Of a stretch of 34,464 nucleotides of DNA, positions 25,518 to 34,460 are shown one piece after another. The notes below the pieces were generated by a model that had not been told where the DNA came from, made no database searches, and saw only the letters and a list, made by a program, of their open reading frames with translations. The stretch is from CAZADA01 sp964636945. GTDB taxonomy: Bacteria > Pseudomonadota > Alphaproteobacteria > Caulobacterales > Maricaulaceae. The position numbers and the translations under genes are program-made. The stretch covers positions 1 to 34,464 of the forward strand of contig CAZWVH010000031.1 of the NCBI GenBank assembly GCA_964636945.1, read 5' to 3'. The stretch's first letter is position 1; each line of letters begins with the position of its first letter.

Positions 25518-28500
25518 TCGATCGCCTCATCCATATTTTCCGGGACAAATTCGTCAAACGGCGCGGTGTTGCGATAGGAGACGTCACGGTAGGAAAAGAC
25601 GGTCTCGTGCTGCTTTTGTTTGTGATCAACCGAAATTGTTAACGCGGTCCAAACGCCATCAATCTTCGCAACATCTTGTGTGACAATCGTCTTGAGCGGT
25701 CGGCCCTGTCGGTCGTCGATCGCGATGTGCATGGGGATCCACGTGACCGGATCCACTGCAGCCAGTGTCGCCCCATAGCCGAGTTCCCTCGCCGTGGCCT
25801 CATCTATCGGACGCCCCGCGATCCAGCACCAATGGGGATGATGCGTTTCGCCCGCCGGCGGCGTGGCGTTCTCAAAAACATAGTCATCCACGCTCAGCTT
25901 GAGCTCGGTCTTAATGTCTTCATAGGTAAAGCCGGTGCCCAAAAAATACTTACCGCGCTCGGCGTCGGGGATGCGCATGGGCCGGCCTCGGCTCGGCAGG
26001 AACAGCCATCGTCTATCAGCATCTGTTTCAGGCATGTCATGGGTCATGAAGGCCGTACCGCGAATGGATCGCGGCGCGGTGTAGACGATCAGTCCACGTT
26101 CTTCGCCGGTTTCGTCTATGGCGCGATAGGAGTGCGCCTCGCGCTCTTGCATCGAGCCTCGCGCGGTGGTCTTCACCATGGTTAACGCGCGCGATACATG
26201 ATCGCCTTCAGGGCGTTCATTGACGTTCTGCGCGATCTGCGGACCGGTGAGGTTGTCACACGATTGGGCCTGGGACGGCTCGCCGCCCCAGGTCGCCACA
26301 CCGCAGGCGATGACCAGCCCGCCCAACGCGGCCTGGCGCGCACGCACGCGACGAAACCGCACCCCGAGAGCCAGTGCAGCCGGCATGGCGACCAACCCGA
26401 CCACGAAGCTCACAATCGCAGCCACCGCAATGAGAACCCCAAACCGGAACAGGGTCGGAAGTTCGCTGGCCATCAACACGCTAAAGCCGAGCGCCAAGGT
26501 CGCGGCATTCAAAAAACAGGCCCGAGCGGAAACCGGATAGTAGCGCTCCACCGATTCTGCGACGCTTAATCCATTCTCGCGCATGCCCTTGCGCAGCCTA
26601 TCGAGAAAATGGATAGCAAAATCCACGCCGACGCCAATTGATATGGCGGCGAACATGGATGTGCCCGGTTCAATGAAAATGCCGGCAGCGCCCATCACTC
26701 CGTAAACTGCGGCAATGGCAAAGCCGACAGGTGCAACCGACAACATGCCAAAGCTGACCGAACGAAACAGCACCATGGCGACAATCGCCACAAAGATAAG
26801 CGAAACCACAATGCTCAACCCGTGGCTCTTCGCCAGCTGCAGCATCCAATGATAATCGATGTTGACCCGTCCGCTGAGCAATCCGGTCATTCCCGGCTCG
26901 TTGAACGTCTCGGCAAGGTACCGCTCCAATCGCTCAACCGTTGGACGCTGTTGGGAAAAATACCGTGAATTCATGTATCCGCGCACGAGTGCGTGCTGGT
27001 AGGTCACGTCGAGCTCATCGGACAAATCCTCCGGATCGCCCGACACCTCATAAAGTAGGAATAATTGGGCAACGGCGTCGTCATCCAGCGGCAAGGGGCG
27101 GCCTATCGCATCCTGCACATCCGAATTGGTCGCCCGGTGAAGCTCGGACACCACATCGGTAACAGCGACGGACTTTGACACATGGGGCAAAGTCTCCATG
27201 AAGGTTTGTAGGGCGCTAATTTTTTCCAGGCGCTCAGCGCTCAGAAGACCATTGGGTTCAGCGGTCTCCACCAGAACATCGAGATAAGCCACGCCGGCCA
27301 TCGCATCATTAATGGCCGCGTCCGCAACTCGGATTGGTTCGCTTTGCCTGAAGTTTTCGATGGCGGCTCGATCAATGCGAACATGCAGAGCGGCATTTGC
27401 GGCGACGAGACCGAAGATAGCCAGAATTCCCAACACCACGCCGGGGCGCGTTGCGCTTGCGCGACCAATTCTTGTCAACAAGCCCGCCACGCCGCGGTCC
27501 TGCTCAGCGTTAACAGCCGGCGAGGCCCGCATCTTCATGATCGCCAATACGCTGGGAACCACGAACAGTGAGTACGCCCACGCCAGAAACACGCCGAAAA
27601 AGGCAAACCAGCCAAAGTAGGACAATGGCGGCATCACCGACGCCACGGCGATCCCAAAAAAGCCTCCCATAGTCGTGAGCGTCGTCAAGGTCAGAGGACG
27701 CCACAGATCAAGCATGACGTCGAGAATGACGTCATTGACAGCTTTGTCGGGAAACCGGGCCCGCAAGGCAAAGTACTTGCTGAGAATGTGGACCACATCG
27801 GCCACGGAAATCGCGATTAGAATGATCGGCAACGCGCTGGTGATGGCAAAATACTTGATCCCCAGCCACGCCATCAGACCGATGGAGCCACCCACTGATG
27901 CCGCGATCACGACAAGGAGTGGAAGCAGGGCCTTGAATCTCAAAAAGGCCAGAAAAACGATCGCAAAGATCAGCGCCGTGGCGATACCAGGAAGCGTACG
28001 CGTATCCTTATCGATGGATGCGCTAAGATGGCCTGTGACAGCGCCTTGGCCGGCGACATGGATATCCACCCCAGGTAATTGGAATTGATCGGCCAGATCC
28101 AGCGCAGCTGAATAAACCGCGTCCGCGTTAGCGGAATCGTAAAGCTCCACAATAATGAGTGCAGTGCTGGCGTCTTGGGACACCAAGATCTCACGATGAG
28201 GCGGCGAGGCCAATACCGCCAGACGGATTGCCTCAGCCTCAGATTGTGAGCGCGGCGGTGCGTCATAGAACCGATCTACGTATAGAACGCCGTCGTCGCC
28301 ATGAACGCGCGACTCAGAGGCAATACTCTTGACCCGTCCTGCGCGAACGCCTTCGGTTTCCTCCACCCTCTCATGAAATTGGGCCAAACCGGCAAGGCGG
28401 TCAGGCGTAAAGATTCCCTGCGAATCGTTGGCCGCCAATGCGATAATCATAGGATCACGCAAACCAAAAATGGCCTCGGCTCGATCACGCACTGCAACGG

Positions 28501-28663
28501 ATGGATGCTGGGGCGGAATGAGTGAGTCGGTATCAGGGTCTTTGACAAGCGACGGAAGTCCAGACGCCAACGCAACGACCACGGTCAGACCGATAATGAG
28601 AATGGTGATAGGCCGAGTCACGCTTACGCGAACGCACCACTCTATCACTTTGTCGAAGCGCAT
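25505..28663 (-). CDS. RND/MMPL-family permease fused to a LolA-like periplasmic domain
   Basis: A 1052-residue protein. Residues 1 to about 775 form an RND permease of the predicted-exporter (COG1033/HpnN-like) type: helix 1 near 17-39, a periplasmic loop, an SSD-like helix bundle at 225-380 with ISVADVVHILSKYFALRARFPDK, a second loop, and a second bundle with GVGVDFAIHFLDRLRKG. Residues about 800-1052 match the outer-membrane lipoprotein-sorting (LolA-like) family: SIRGTAFMTHDMP, DRRWLFLPSRGRPMRIP, YFLGTGFTYEDIK and PVTWIPMHIAIDD. The join (about 774-802, ALGGLVIACGVATW then PSQAQS) looks like a former signal peptide, now a probable 13th helix. The ATG at 28663 is preferred, with GGGGGGAG very close. 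Substrate unknown, probably a lipid. Confidence 0.88.
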   Translation of the reverse strand: MRFDKVIEWCVRVSVTRPITILIIGLTVVVALASGLPSLVKDPDTDSLIPPQHPSVAVRDRAEAIFGLRDPMIIALAANDSQGIFTPDRLAGLAQFHERVEETEGVRAGRVKSIASESRVHGDDGVLYVDRFYDAPPRSQSEAEAIRLAVLASPPHREILVSQDASTALIIVELYDSANADAVYSAALDLADQFQLPGVDIHVAGQGAVTGHLSASIDKDTRTLPGIATALIFAIVFLAFLRFKALLPLLVVIAASVGGSIGLMAWLGIKYFAITSALPIILIAISVADVVHILSKYFALRARFPDKAVNDVILDVMLDLWRPLTLTTLTTMGGFFGIAVASVMPPLSYFGWFAFFGVFLAWAYSLFVVPSVLAIMKMRASPAVNAEQDRGVAGLLTRIGRASATRPGVVLGILAIFGLVAANAALHVRIDRAAIENFRQSEPIRVADAAINDAMAGVAYLDVLVETAEPNGLLSAERLEKISALQTFMETLPHVSKSVAVTDVVSELHRATNSDVQDAIGRPLPLDDDAVAQLFLLYEVSGDPEDLSDELDVTYQHALVRGYMNSRYFSQQRPTVERLERYLAETFNEPGMTGLLSGRVNIDYHWMLQLAKSHGLSIVVSLIFVAIVAMVLFRSVSFGMLSVAPVGFAIAAVYGVMGAAGIFIEPGTSMFAAISIGVGVDFAIHFLDRLRKGMRENGLSVAESVERYYPVSARACFLNAATLALGFSVLMASELPTLFRFGVLIAVAAIVSFVVGLVAMPAALALGVRFRRVRARQAALGGLVIACGVATWGGEPSQAQSCDNLTGPQIAQNVNERPEGDHVSRALTMVKTTARGSMQEREAHSYRAIDETGEERGLIVYTAPRSIRGTAFMTHDMPETDADRRWLFLPSRGRPMRIPDAERGKYFLGTGFTYEDIKTELKLSVDDYVFENATPPAGETHHPHWCWIAGRPIDEATARELGYGATLAAVDPVTWIPMHIAIDDRQGRPLKTIVTQDVAKIDGVWTALTISVDHKQKQHETVFSYRDVSYRNTAPFDEFVPENMDEAIEWDF

Positions 28664-28863
28664 CACTCCCCCCAAAATTGTAATTGCTTGTCAGCTATGC
28701 GTATCAACATCTGGCCAACCCCTATAAGCCGTGGTGGAGAGACACAGACGAGAACGCAGTGAGAGGCAGAATCCGGACAAAGCGGTCGTCCGGCACTTGC
28801 AAATCAGGCCCAATTCGGTCTGGATCAAAAATCAGAAACTGCACGCGGACGCGCCTTCCAGCC

Positions 28864-29430
28864 ATGGCCATTGAATCCACCGCTTCCACGATCGGCTATT
28901 CGCCTGAAGAACAGTCCCTCGCAAAGCGTCTCATCGAAGAAAATTATGACGTGCTCATCAGTGTTGCGCGCGCCAAGAGACGGCGGGCTCGGCTGGGAGA
29001 GTCTCTTGCTACGGTTGATCTGCTGCATGAAGGATTCTTAAAGGTGGGCGGACAACGCGACTGGCACTCGAATGAACACTTTGTGCGCGCCGTTGTCTTG
29101 GCTATGCGCCATGTGATCGTGGACCATGCGCGGCGCCGGTCGGCGGAAAAACGCGGGGGCGGCGTGCGGCCTGTTTCACTTGATCTTGTGGAACCTGTCT
29201 TGCCGGAATTCTCTGAATCTCCAGAGGAACTTGTCGCCATCGGAGAATTGTTGACCAAACTTGGCGAGCTGAACCCGCGTTGGCTGCATGTGGTTGATGC
29301 CCGCTATTTTGGCGGCATGACTGAAAGCGAAGCGGCCGAAGTGCTGGGGGTGTCCGAGCGAACCATTCGCCGCGACTGGGCTGACGCACGCGATTGGATC
29401 GCCGATCAGCTTGGCGTTAAACGCAGCTAG
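28864..29430 (+). CDS. ECF-type RNA polymerase sigma factor (TIGR02999-like)
   Basis: A 188-residue protein with sigma region 2 features (ATVDLLHEGFLKVGG, HFVRAVVLAMRHVIVDHARRR) and a region 4 helix-turn-helix (GGMTESEAAEVLGVSERTIRRDW). The 'H-F-x-x-x-x-x-A-M-R-x-x-x-V-D-H-A-R-R-R' signature is typical of the ECF group annotated TIGR02999, which often lacks a classical anti-sigma factor. None is visible here. The ATG at 28864 is chosen by domain start; no good ribosome site precedes it and the frame is open from 28684, so the start is uncertain. It is divergent from the RND operon, ending 9 bases from the convergent ligase stop. Confidence 0.85.
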   Translation: MAIESTASTIGYSPEEQSLAKRLIEENYDVLISVARAKRRRARLGESLATVDLLHEGFLKVGGQRDWHSNEHFVRAVVLAMRHVIVDHARRRSAEKRGGGVRPVSLDLVEPVLPEFSESPEELVAIGELLTKLGELNPRWLHVVDARYFGGMTESEAAEVLGVSERTIRRDWADARDWIADQLGVKRS

Positions 29431-29439
29431 AAATCCCCT

Positions 29440-31023
29440 TCAATCCGCAATGTGCGGCAACAAGTTGCGCTTAACGTCGACCAGTGACTCCACTTCACTG
29501 GCTGGCTTGTCCCAGCGAATGCGACTGATCCGCGGGAACCGCAGCGCCAGCCCCGATTTGTGCCGCTTGCTTTCATGAGCGCTGTCAAAGGCAACTTCGA
29601 GAACCAGCTCCTTTTTCAGATCCCGAACTGGACCAAAGCGGGCAACAGTGTTGGTGCGCACCCATTTGTCCAGCGCGCGCAACTCCTCGTCCGTAAAACC
29701 GAAATAGGCTTTGCCAATGGGCACCACCTCCGACCCGCGCCAAACACCGAAGGTAAAGTCGGAGTAAAATGAGCTTCGTTTGCCATGCCCGCGTTGGGCG
29801 TACATCAAAATTGCGTCCACGAAAAACGGATCACGCTTCCATTTGAACCAAGGTCCCCGTGGCCGACCGGCGACATAGGCGCTGTCGAGACGCTTGACCA
29901 TAACGCCTTCATGGCCGTGCTCATTCGCGCCTCGTTCTCGGATTTGGCCCAGCTCATCCCAATTTTCGAATGCAATTTGTTCTGAAATGTCCAAACGGGA
30001 TTGAGGATGGCGGGCAAACCAGGCTTTCAGGTGTTGCCGACGTTGCGACAATGGCTGAGCGCGTATGTCCTCGCGTCCATCGAAAAGCATGTCATAAACG
30101 CGGACAAACGCTGGCAAATCGCGCAGATGCGACGCTGTCGCGTGTTTGCGATTGAGCCGTTGCTGCAACTGGTTGAACGGCATGGGGTCGAAATCAGCGC
30201 CCACCAACAGCTCGCCATCCAAGACGCCTTCGCCCCGCATCAGATCAATAATATCAGGGAATGCTGCTGAAATATCTTCGCCGGTTCGCGAGTACAAACG
30301 ATTGACGCCGTCAAAACTCGAGAGCTGAACGCGAATGCCGTCCCATTTCCACTCCGCGCCATACTCGTTTGGGTCGAGCGCCTCAAAGTCACGGTTCTCG
30401 TCGATGGGATTGGACAGCATCATGGGATGAAAGGTCCTCGCCGCGTCGATTTCAGGGCGCTCAGCTTTGCCTTCAAGCCAGGCGAACAGATCCGGGTAAG
30501 GCGGGCTCAGTCCATGCCAAATGCGCTCAATGTCATCCAGTTCGACTCCGCCAAAGGTCGCCAGCGCCGTTTTGGCCAATCGGGCGGAAACGCCGATGCG
30601 CATACCGCCTGAAAACACCTTGATCATCGCCCACCGTTCGTTCGGCGTCGCACGATCAAAAAAACACGCAATAATTTCCGCCGCGTCGCGTTTGGGTGCG
30701 CCTTCAATACGCTCGATCAGCTCGGATATGCCGGGCAATTCGCCTTCCTGTTTGGTCGGCCACAATAGTGAGACGGTTTCTGCCAAATCGCCCACATAAT
30801 CGTAGGACAGTGCAAACAGGACGGGATCGACACGCTCACCGATCATGGATCGTAAGACGGCTGGCTTCAGGGCCTTGAGTTCAAGATCACCGGCGATCGC
30901 GGCAATGGCGTAGCCGCGGTCAGGATCAGGCGTCTCGGCCAAGTAACGGCTGATGACCGCGATTTTACGATTGCGCGAGGGCGTCAGCACTAAGGTTTCC
31001 AAGAGCTGAGCAAATGCGTTCAT
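29440..31023 (-). CDS. ATP-dependent DNA ligase (ligase-associated repair cluster type)
   Basis: A 527-residue ATP-dependent ligase. The adenylation motif is EWKWDGIRVQL with catalytic Lys226. Further nucleotidyltransferase motifs are RLYSRTGEDIS, GVLDGELLV, HEGVMVKRLDSAY and GPWFKWKRDP, followed by an OB-fold. An N-terminal DNA-binding-like helical domain (about 1-190) includes GGMRIGVSARLAKTALA. This layout matches the bacterial family (TIGR04120-like) encoded with an MBL-fold exonuclease, a DEXH helicase and a phosphoesterase. It overlaps the exonuclease stop (ATGA), so translation is coupled. The helicase and phosphoesterase partners are not in this window. Confidence 0.93.
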   Translation of the reverse strand: MNAFAQLLETLVLTPSRNRKIAVISRYLAETPDPDRGYAIAAIAGDLELKALKPAVLRSMIGERVDPVLFALSYDYVGDLAETVSLLWPTKQEGELPGISELIERIEGAPKRDAAEIIACFFDRATPNERWAMIKVFSGGMRIGVSARLAKTALATFGGVELDDIERIWHGLSPPYPDLFAWLEGKAERPEIDAARTFHPMMLSNPIDENRDFEALDPNEYGAEWKWDGIRVQLSSFDGVNRLYSRTGEDISAAFPDIIDLMRGEGVLDGELLVGADFDPMPFNQLQQRLNRKHATASHLRDLPAFVRVYDMLFDGREDIRAQPLSQRRQHLKAWFARHPQSRLDISEQIAFENWDELGQIRERGANEHGHEGVMVKRLDSAYVAGRPRGPWFKWKRDPFFVDAILMYAQRGHGKRSSFYSDFTFGVWRGSEVVPIGKAYFGFTDEELRALDKWVRTNTVARFGPVRDLKKELVLEVAFDSAHESKRHKSGLALRFPRISRIRWDKPASEVESLVDVKRNLLPHIAD

Positions 31024-32075
31024 TCGCCAAACTCCTCCTCGCGTCCCTGGATGGAAAGCGGCTCAGCTTTGATGCCGCGCTGCTGGCACCAGTGGACCAG
31101 CGCATCTTCGCGACCGTGGGTAACCCACACCTGATCAGCCCGGCTTGCTGAAATGGTCTGTGTCAATTCATCCCAATCGGCATGATCTGAAATCACGAGC
31201 GGTAATTCGACCAAGCTCTGCTTGGCGCGTTGCTTGATGGTCATCCAGCCGGAAGCAAAACACGAGACGGGATCGGGGAGACGCCGCGACCACCTATCGC
31301 GCATGGCCGATGGCGGTGCGATAACGATTTGTCCCTTTAAGTCATCCTTGGTCATTTCTGTCGCCGGCTCTAAGGGTCCAAGATCGACTCCCTGGCCGGC
31401 ATAATAATCGCACAGCCTAATCTGGGCGCCATGGAGATAAATGGGTAAATCGTATCCCGCCTGGCGCAACAGCATGATCACACGTTGGGTTTTGCCCAAT
31501 GCATAAGCCCCCACCACATGGCACCGATCGGGTTGAAGTCGAACGGACGCCAACAACTTGTCGATCTGAGTTCTTGCATCACCGTGACGAAACACGGGTA
31601 AGCCGAACGTCGCCTCTGTGATCAACGTATTGCACGTCGCCAGCTCAAATGGCTGCGCCGCAGGATCTGGTCCGGTTTTATAGTCGCCAGTGACGACGAC
31701 ACGCTGGCCCTTGTGCTCGAGCACAATTTGGGCGCTTCCCAGAATGTGCCCCGCGGGCAACAGGGTAATCTCAACGCCATCCACGTTGAGCGTTTCACCA
31801 TAGGCCAGGGGCTGAAAAACGCCGGCGCACTCCTCGCCATAGCGCAGCTTCATAATGTCAATGGTCTGGGCCGTGGCCAATACACGGCCATGCCCGGCAC
31901 GAGCGTGATCGGCATGGCCGTGGGTAATGATGGCGCGCTCAACCGGCCGCATTGGGTCAATGAAAGCGTTTAGCGGGCGCACAAAAAGGCGATGGTCAAT
32001 CCAATCCATGATCGGGATGTAGTGCGTTTGCTGCCACATCAGAAATTCTGCCACGCCCCCCTTATCGTTCGTCAT
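31020..32075 (-). CDS. Ligase-associated DNA damage response exonuclease (MBL fold, SNM1/Pso2-like)
   Basis: A 351-residue metallo-beta-lactamase-fold nuclease. The metal motif is THGHADHARAGHG (51-63); VVTGDYKTGPDP supplies the next Asp, and LVISDHADWDEL near the C terminus supplies a later His. DPMRPVERAIITHGHADHA is the usual opening of this family (TIGR04122-like), which is always found with the ATP-dependent ligase and is thought to process DNA ends in repair. The ATG at 32075 has a weak ribosome site; the family core starts near residue 24, so Met13 or Met23 are alternatives. Directly upstream of the ligase with a 4-base overlap. Confidence 0.92.
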   Translation of the reverse strand: MTNDKGGVAEFLMWQQTHYIPIMDWIDHRLFVRPLNAFIDPMRPVERAIITHGHADHARAGHGRVLATAQTIDIMKLRYGEECAGVFQPLAYGETLNVDGVEITLLPAGHILGSAQIVLEHKGQRVVVTGDYKTGPDPAAQPFELATCNTLITEATFGLPVFRHGDARTQIDKLLASVRLQPDRCHVVGAYALGKTQRVIMLLRQAGYDLPIYLHGAQIRLCDYYAGQGVDLGPLEPATEMTKDDLKGQIVIAPPSAMRDRWSRRLPDPVSCFASGWMTIKQRAKQSLVELPLVISDHADWDELTQTISASRADQVWVTHGREDALVHWCQQRGIKAEPLSIQGREEEFGE

Positions 32076-32116
32076 TCGTTGTCTAGACTAACGTGCTCAA
32101 TCCAAGAGGACCGCTA

Positions 32117-33769
32117 GTGGCCAAATTCTTCCCCGCCCCTCCATCACCCCCGTCCAACGCGTCCACCCCGTGGAAACACGTCAAGCGCGCCGCCCGGCGT
32201 TATTGGCTCCACGCCACTGCAGTGAGCGTGGCTGCTGCGCTGTTGGCGACGCCTGAAAGCGCGCAAACAGCAATGAGCGCAATGACCACAGGCTTTCTCG
32301 ACGCCTTCGGTTGGCTTGTGCTTCTGGCGTCCACCGGCGCTGTCCTGGTGTGCTTGATTGTGGCGGTCGGCCGATCAGGCGCCTACCGACTGGGAGGGCC
32401 CAATGCAAAGCCCGAATTTTCCCGCACCGCCTGGCTCATGATGTTATTCGCTGCGGGCATGGGGGCGGGGCTGGTGTTTTGGGGAGCGGCCGAGCCGTTA
32501 ATTCACACCATTGCGCCGCCTCCGTCCGGCCCCGCCGATAGTCACCAAACCGCCTCCGGGTCTGCGACCGCCGCGCGTGACGCCATGACGATCACACTGC
32601 TGCACTGGGCCCTCCACCCCTGGGCAATTTACACCATTGGAGCAATCGCAGTGGGCGTGTTCGGATTTTCGCGCGGTGGCGCACTCCGCCCCAGCGCGGG
32701 CCTCAATGCATTTGGCTTTTTGGGCCGGATCATCGATCTCATAGCGCTATTCGCCGTGACATTTGGCATTGTGGCCTCCCTTGGCCAGGGTGTTATTCAA
32801 ATCAGCGCGGGGATCAGTGAACTGACGAGCGGCTCGGTGGTGGGTGGGTCACTCACGGGCCTAGTCGTTTTGGGCTCTTTACTGGTATTTTATAGCGCAT
32901 CGGTCACCACCGGATTGCAGCGGGGCATTAAATGGTTGTCTGAGGCCAATCTCATCCTGGCCATCAGTCTCGCGATTTTTGTGCTGGCTCTGGGCCCCAC
33001 CCTTCTTATCCTCGAAGTGGCGCTCACCGCGCTTGGCGACTATCTGCGCCAGCTCCCCACTCTGTCCATCTCATTGCGTGAAGGCGACGCGGCCCAGCAA
33101 TGGATGGCTGACTGGACGTTAGTGTATTTCCTATGGTGGATTGCGTGGATCCCATTTGTGGGCGTGTTCATTGCGCGAATTTCTTACGGACGAAGCATTC
33201 GAGAGCTGGTCCTGGGCGTGTTACTGGCGCCCTCGCTATTCACTCTGCTCTGGTTCGGCGTGATGGGTGGGACCGCACTTGATCTGCAAATCTCGCAGGG
33301 CGTGGATTTGGGCGTCTCGAATTTCGACACCGCGCCGCAATCAATTTACGCCCTACTTGCACAATATCCCTTGACCCAAATCACTCAAGTCCTTGCCGCC
33401 ATTTTGGTTTTTATTTTTCTCGCCACCAGCGCGGACAGCGGGTCCTATGTCTTGGCCATGTTATCAGACCGGGGCCAACAGACGCCACCAGTTTGGGAGC
33501 GGTTGTTTTGGGGCGCAGTGTTAGCTGCTTTGACTGCCGGGGCTTTACTGACCGGGGAAGGCCAGCTGATGATGCGCACTTTGGCGATGGCCGGCGGCGT
33601 ACCCATGCTGTTTGTGATGATCGGCATGGCCATAGTATTGGTGCGTTCATTTCGCGGCGGGGCGAGTGCATCTCCCCATATCGCGGCGCCCGTCGCGACG
33701 ACAGGGCCTCAGTTTGACCAGCCATCGGACAAACCAGCAGCACCCCCACACTACTCGGCTGATGAGTGA
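32117..33769 (+). CDS. BCCT-family (betaine/carnitine/choline) transporter
   Basis: A 550-residue membrane protein with about twelve hydrophobic segments. BCCT signatures are AAGMGAGLVFWGAAEPL (the G-x-G family motif), HWALHPWAIYTI, FGIVASLGQGVIQI, WWIAWIPFVGVFIARISYGR and ATSADSGSYVLAML. Members import quaternary ammonium solutes such as betaine or choline with Na+ or H+; substrate cannot be fixed from sequence. The start is taken as the GTG at 32117 because AGAGGA lies 6 bases before it; an upstream GTG at 32093 is possible. The first about 30 residues are Pro/Ser-rich. It is divergent from the exonuclease gene across only 41 bases. Confidence 0.93.
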   Translation: MAKFFPAPPSPPSNASTPWKHVKRAARRYWLHATAVSVAAALLATPESAQTAMSAMTTGFLDAFGWLVLLASTGAVLVCLIVAVGRSGAYRLGGPNAKPEFSRTAWLMMLFAAGMGAGLVFWGAAEPLIHTIAPPPSGPADSHQTASGSATAARDAMTITLLHWALHPWAIYTIGAIAVGVFGFSRGGALRPSAGLNAFGFLGRIIDLIALFAVTFGIVASLGQGVIQISAGISELTSGSVVGGSLTGLVVLGSLLVFYSASVTTGLQRGIKWLSEANLILAISLAIFVLALGPTLLILEVALTALGDYLRQLPTLSISLREGDAAQQWMADWTLVYFLWWIAWIPFVGVFIARISYGRSIRELVLGVLLAPSLFTLLWFGVMGGTALDLQISQGVDLGVSNFDTAPQSIYALLAQYPLTQITQVLAAILVFIFLATSADSGSYVLAMLSDRGQQTPPVWERLFWGAVLAALTAGALLTGEGQLMMRTLAMAGGVPMLFVMIGMAIVLVRSFRGGASASPHIAAPVATTGPQFDQPSDKPAAPPHYSADE

Positions 33770-33904
33770 ACCGGTTGCTCTCCGACTGGCTGGTTTGCTT
33801 GCGCCGCGTTTCCTTCTTGTCGTCCGTCATGGTGTGCGGGAGCGCATGATAACCGTCGTGGAATTTCCACAGTATTGGAAAGTATTTGTCACGCTCCCCA
33901 CTGA

Positions 33905-34157
33905 ACAATCAGCGTTTCTGTCGGAACGCGGCACTACGTAGACGGGCGCGTCACGGTCGATCTTGAGAATCGAGCGTCCAATGAACTGGAGCACTTGGTG
34001 TTCAACGAAGAGGTTGCAGCGCCATCCAAAAAGGTTGCGATTTGCACGTCAGAAAAAGAAGAACTCATCGAAATACCCGTCGCGGGGTGTGGCAAACATC
34101 AAAATTTGGGTCGATGACGAAGAGCAGCCGGGCCGCGTATTGGTTGAGGCGCGCTGA
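33905..34157 (+). pseudogene. Frameshifted 3' fragment of an unidentified gene
   Basis: One frame reads HYVDGRVTVDLENRASNELE and continues with HLVFNEEVAAPSKKVAICTS and EKEELIEIPVAG, up to a run of four G at 34084-34087. Beyond it the next frame continues as VANIKIWVDDEEQPGRVLVEAR and a TGA at 34155. With three G instead of four, the two halves would join as one acidic, strand-rich protein end. The 5' part is missing: a stop (33902-33904) precedes it and no start codon with a ribosome site is seen. Either a decayed gene or a fragment with a sequencing error in the homopolymer. No family recognised. Confidence 0.42.
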
Positions 34158-34414
34158 CCATTCAGCGCGAAGATGTTGACCCGCCAACTTTATCCCATCC
34201 GGTCTGACCTGGCCCCATTGCTTATGATTTGAACCCAGCCAAGCGCTTGTTGCGAGGGGAATATTCGGGTTGACTTGAGCTACGTGTTCTATGTTCGTGC
34301 ACCAAGTCAGTCTTTAAATCGGCCATATCGATTTGAGCTCGTGCTTGGGTAGGCCCCTTGAAGCGCCTGAGCCGTGTCGTGTGTAAAAATCTGATCAGAA
34401 CCGATCTACTGAGC

Positions 34415-34460
34415 TTCCCGAGACATAGGTGACGCTTCATTCCGGACACATGGGTAACAC
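34415..34460 (-). mobile_element. Probable insertion-sequence end (two copies of a 21-base motif) at the window edge
   Basis: On the minus strand two imperfect copies of GTGTTACCCATGTGTCCGGA lie 25 bases apart: 34440-34460 and 34415-34435, with 16 of 21 positions identical. Repeated G-T-x-A-C-C-x-A-T-G-T-x-T-C motifs of this kind are characteristic of the ends of some IS481- and IS21-like elements, where they serve as transposase-binding sites. The transposase would lie outside the window. The family name is from memory and uncertain. Confidence 0.45.

Noticed and set aside
33411..33908. Minus-strand frame of 165 codons overlapping the BCCT 3' end
   Set aside because: Most of it is antisense to the well-supported BCCT gene. 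Its upstream part has no ribosome site and no known family.
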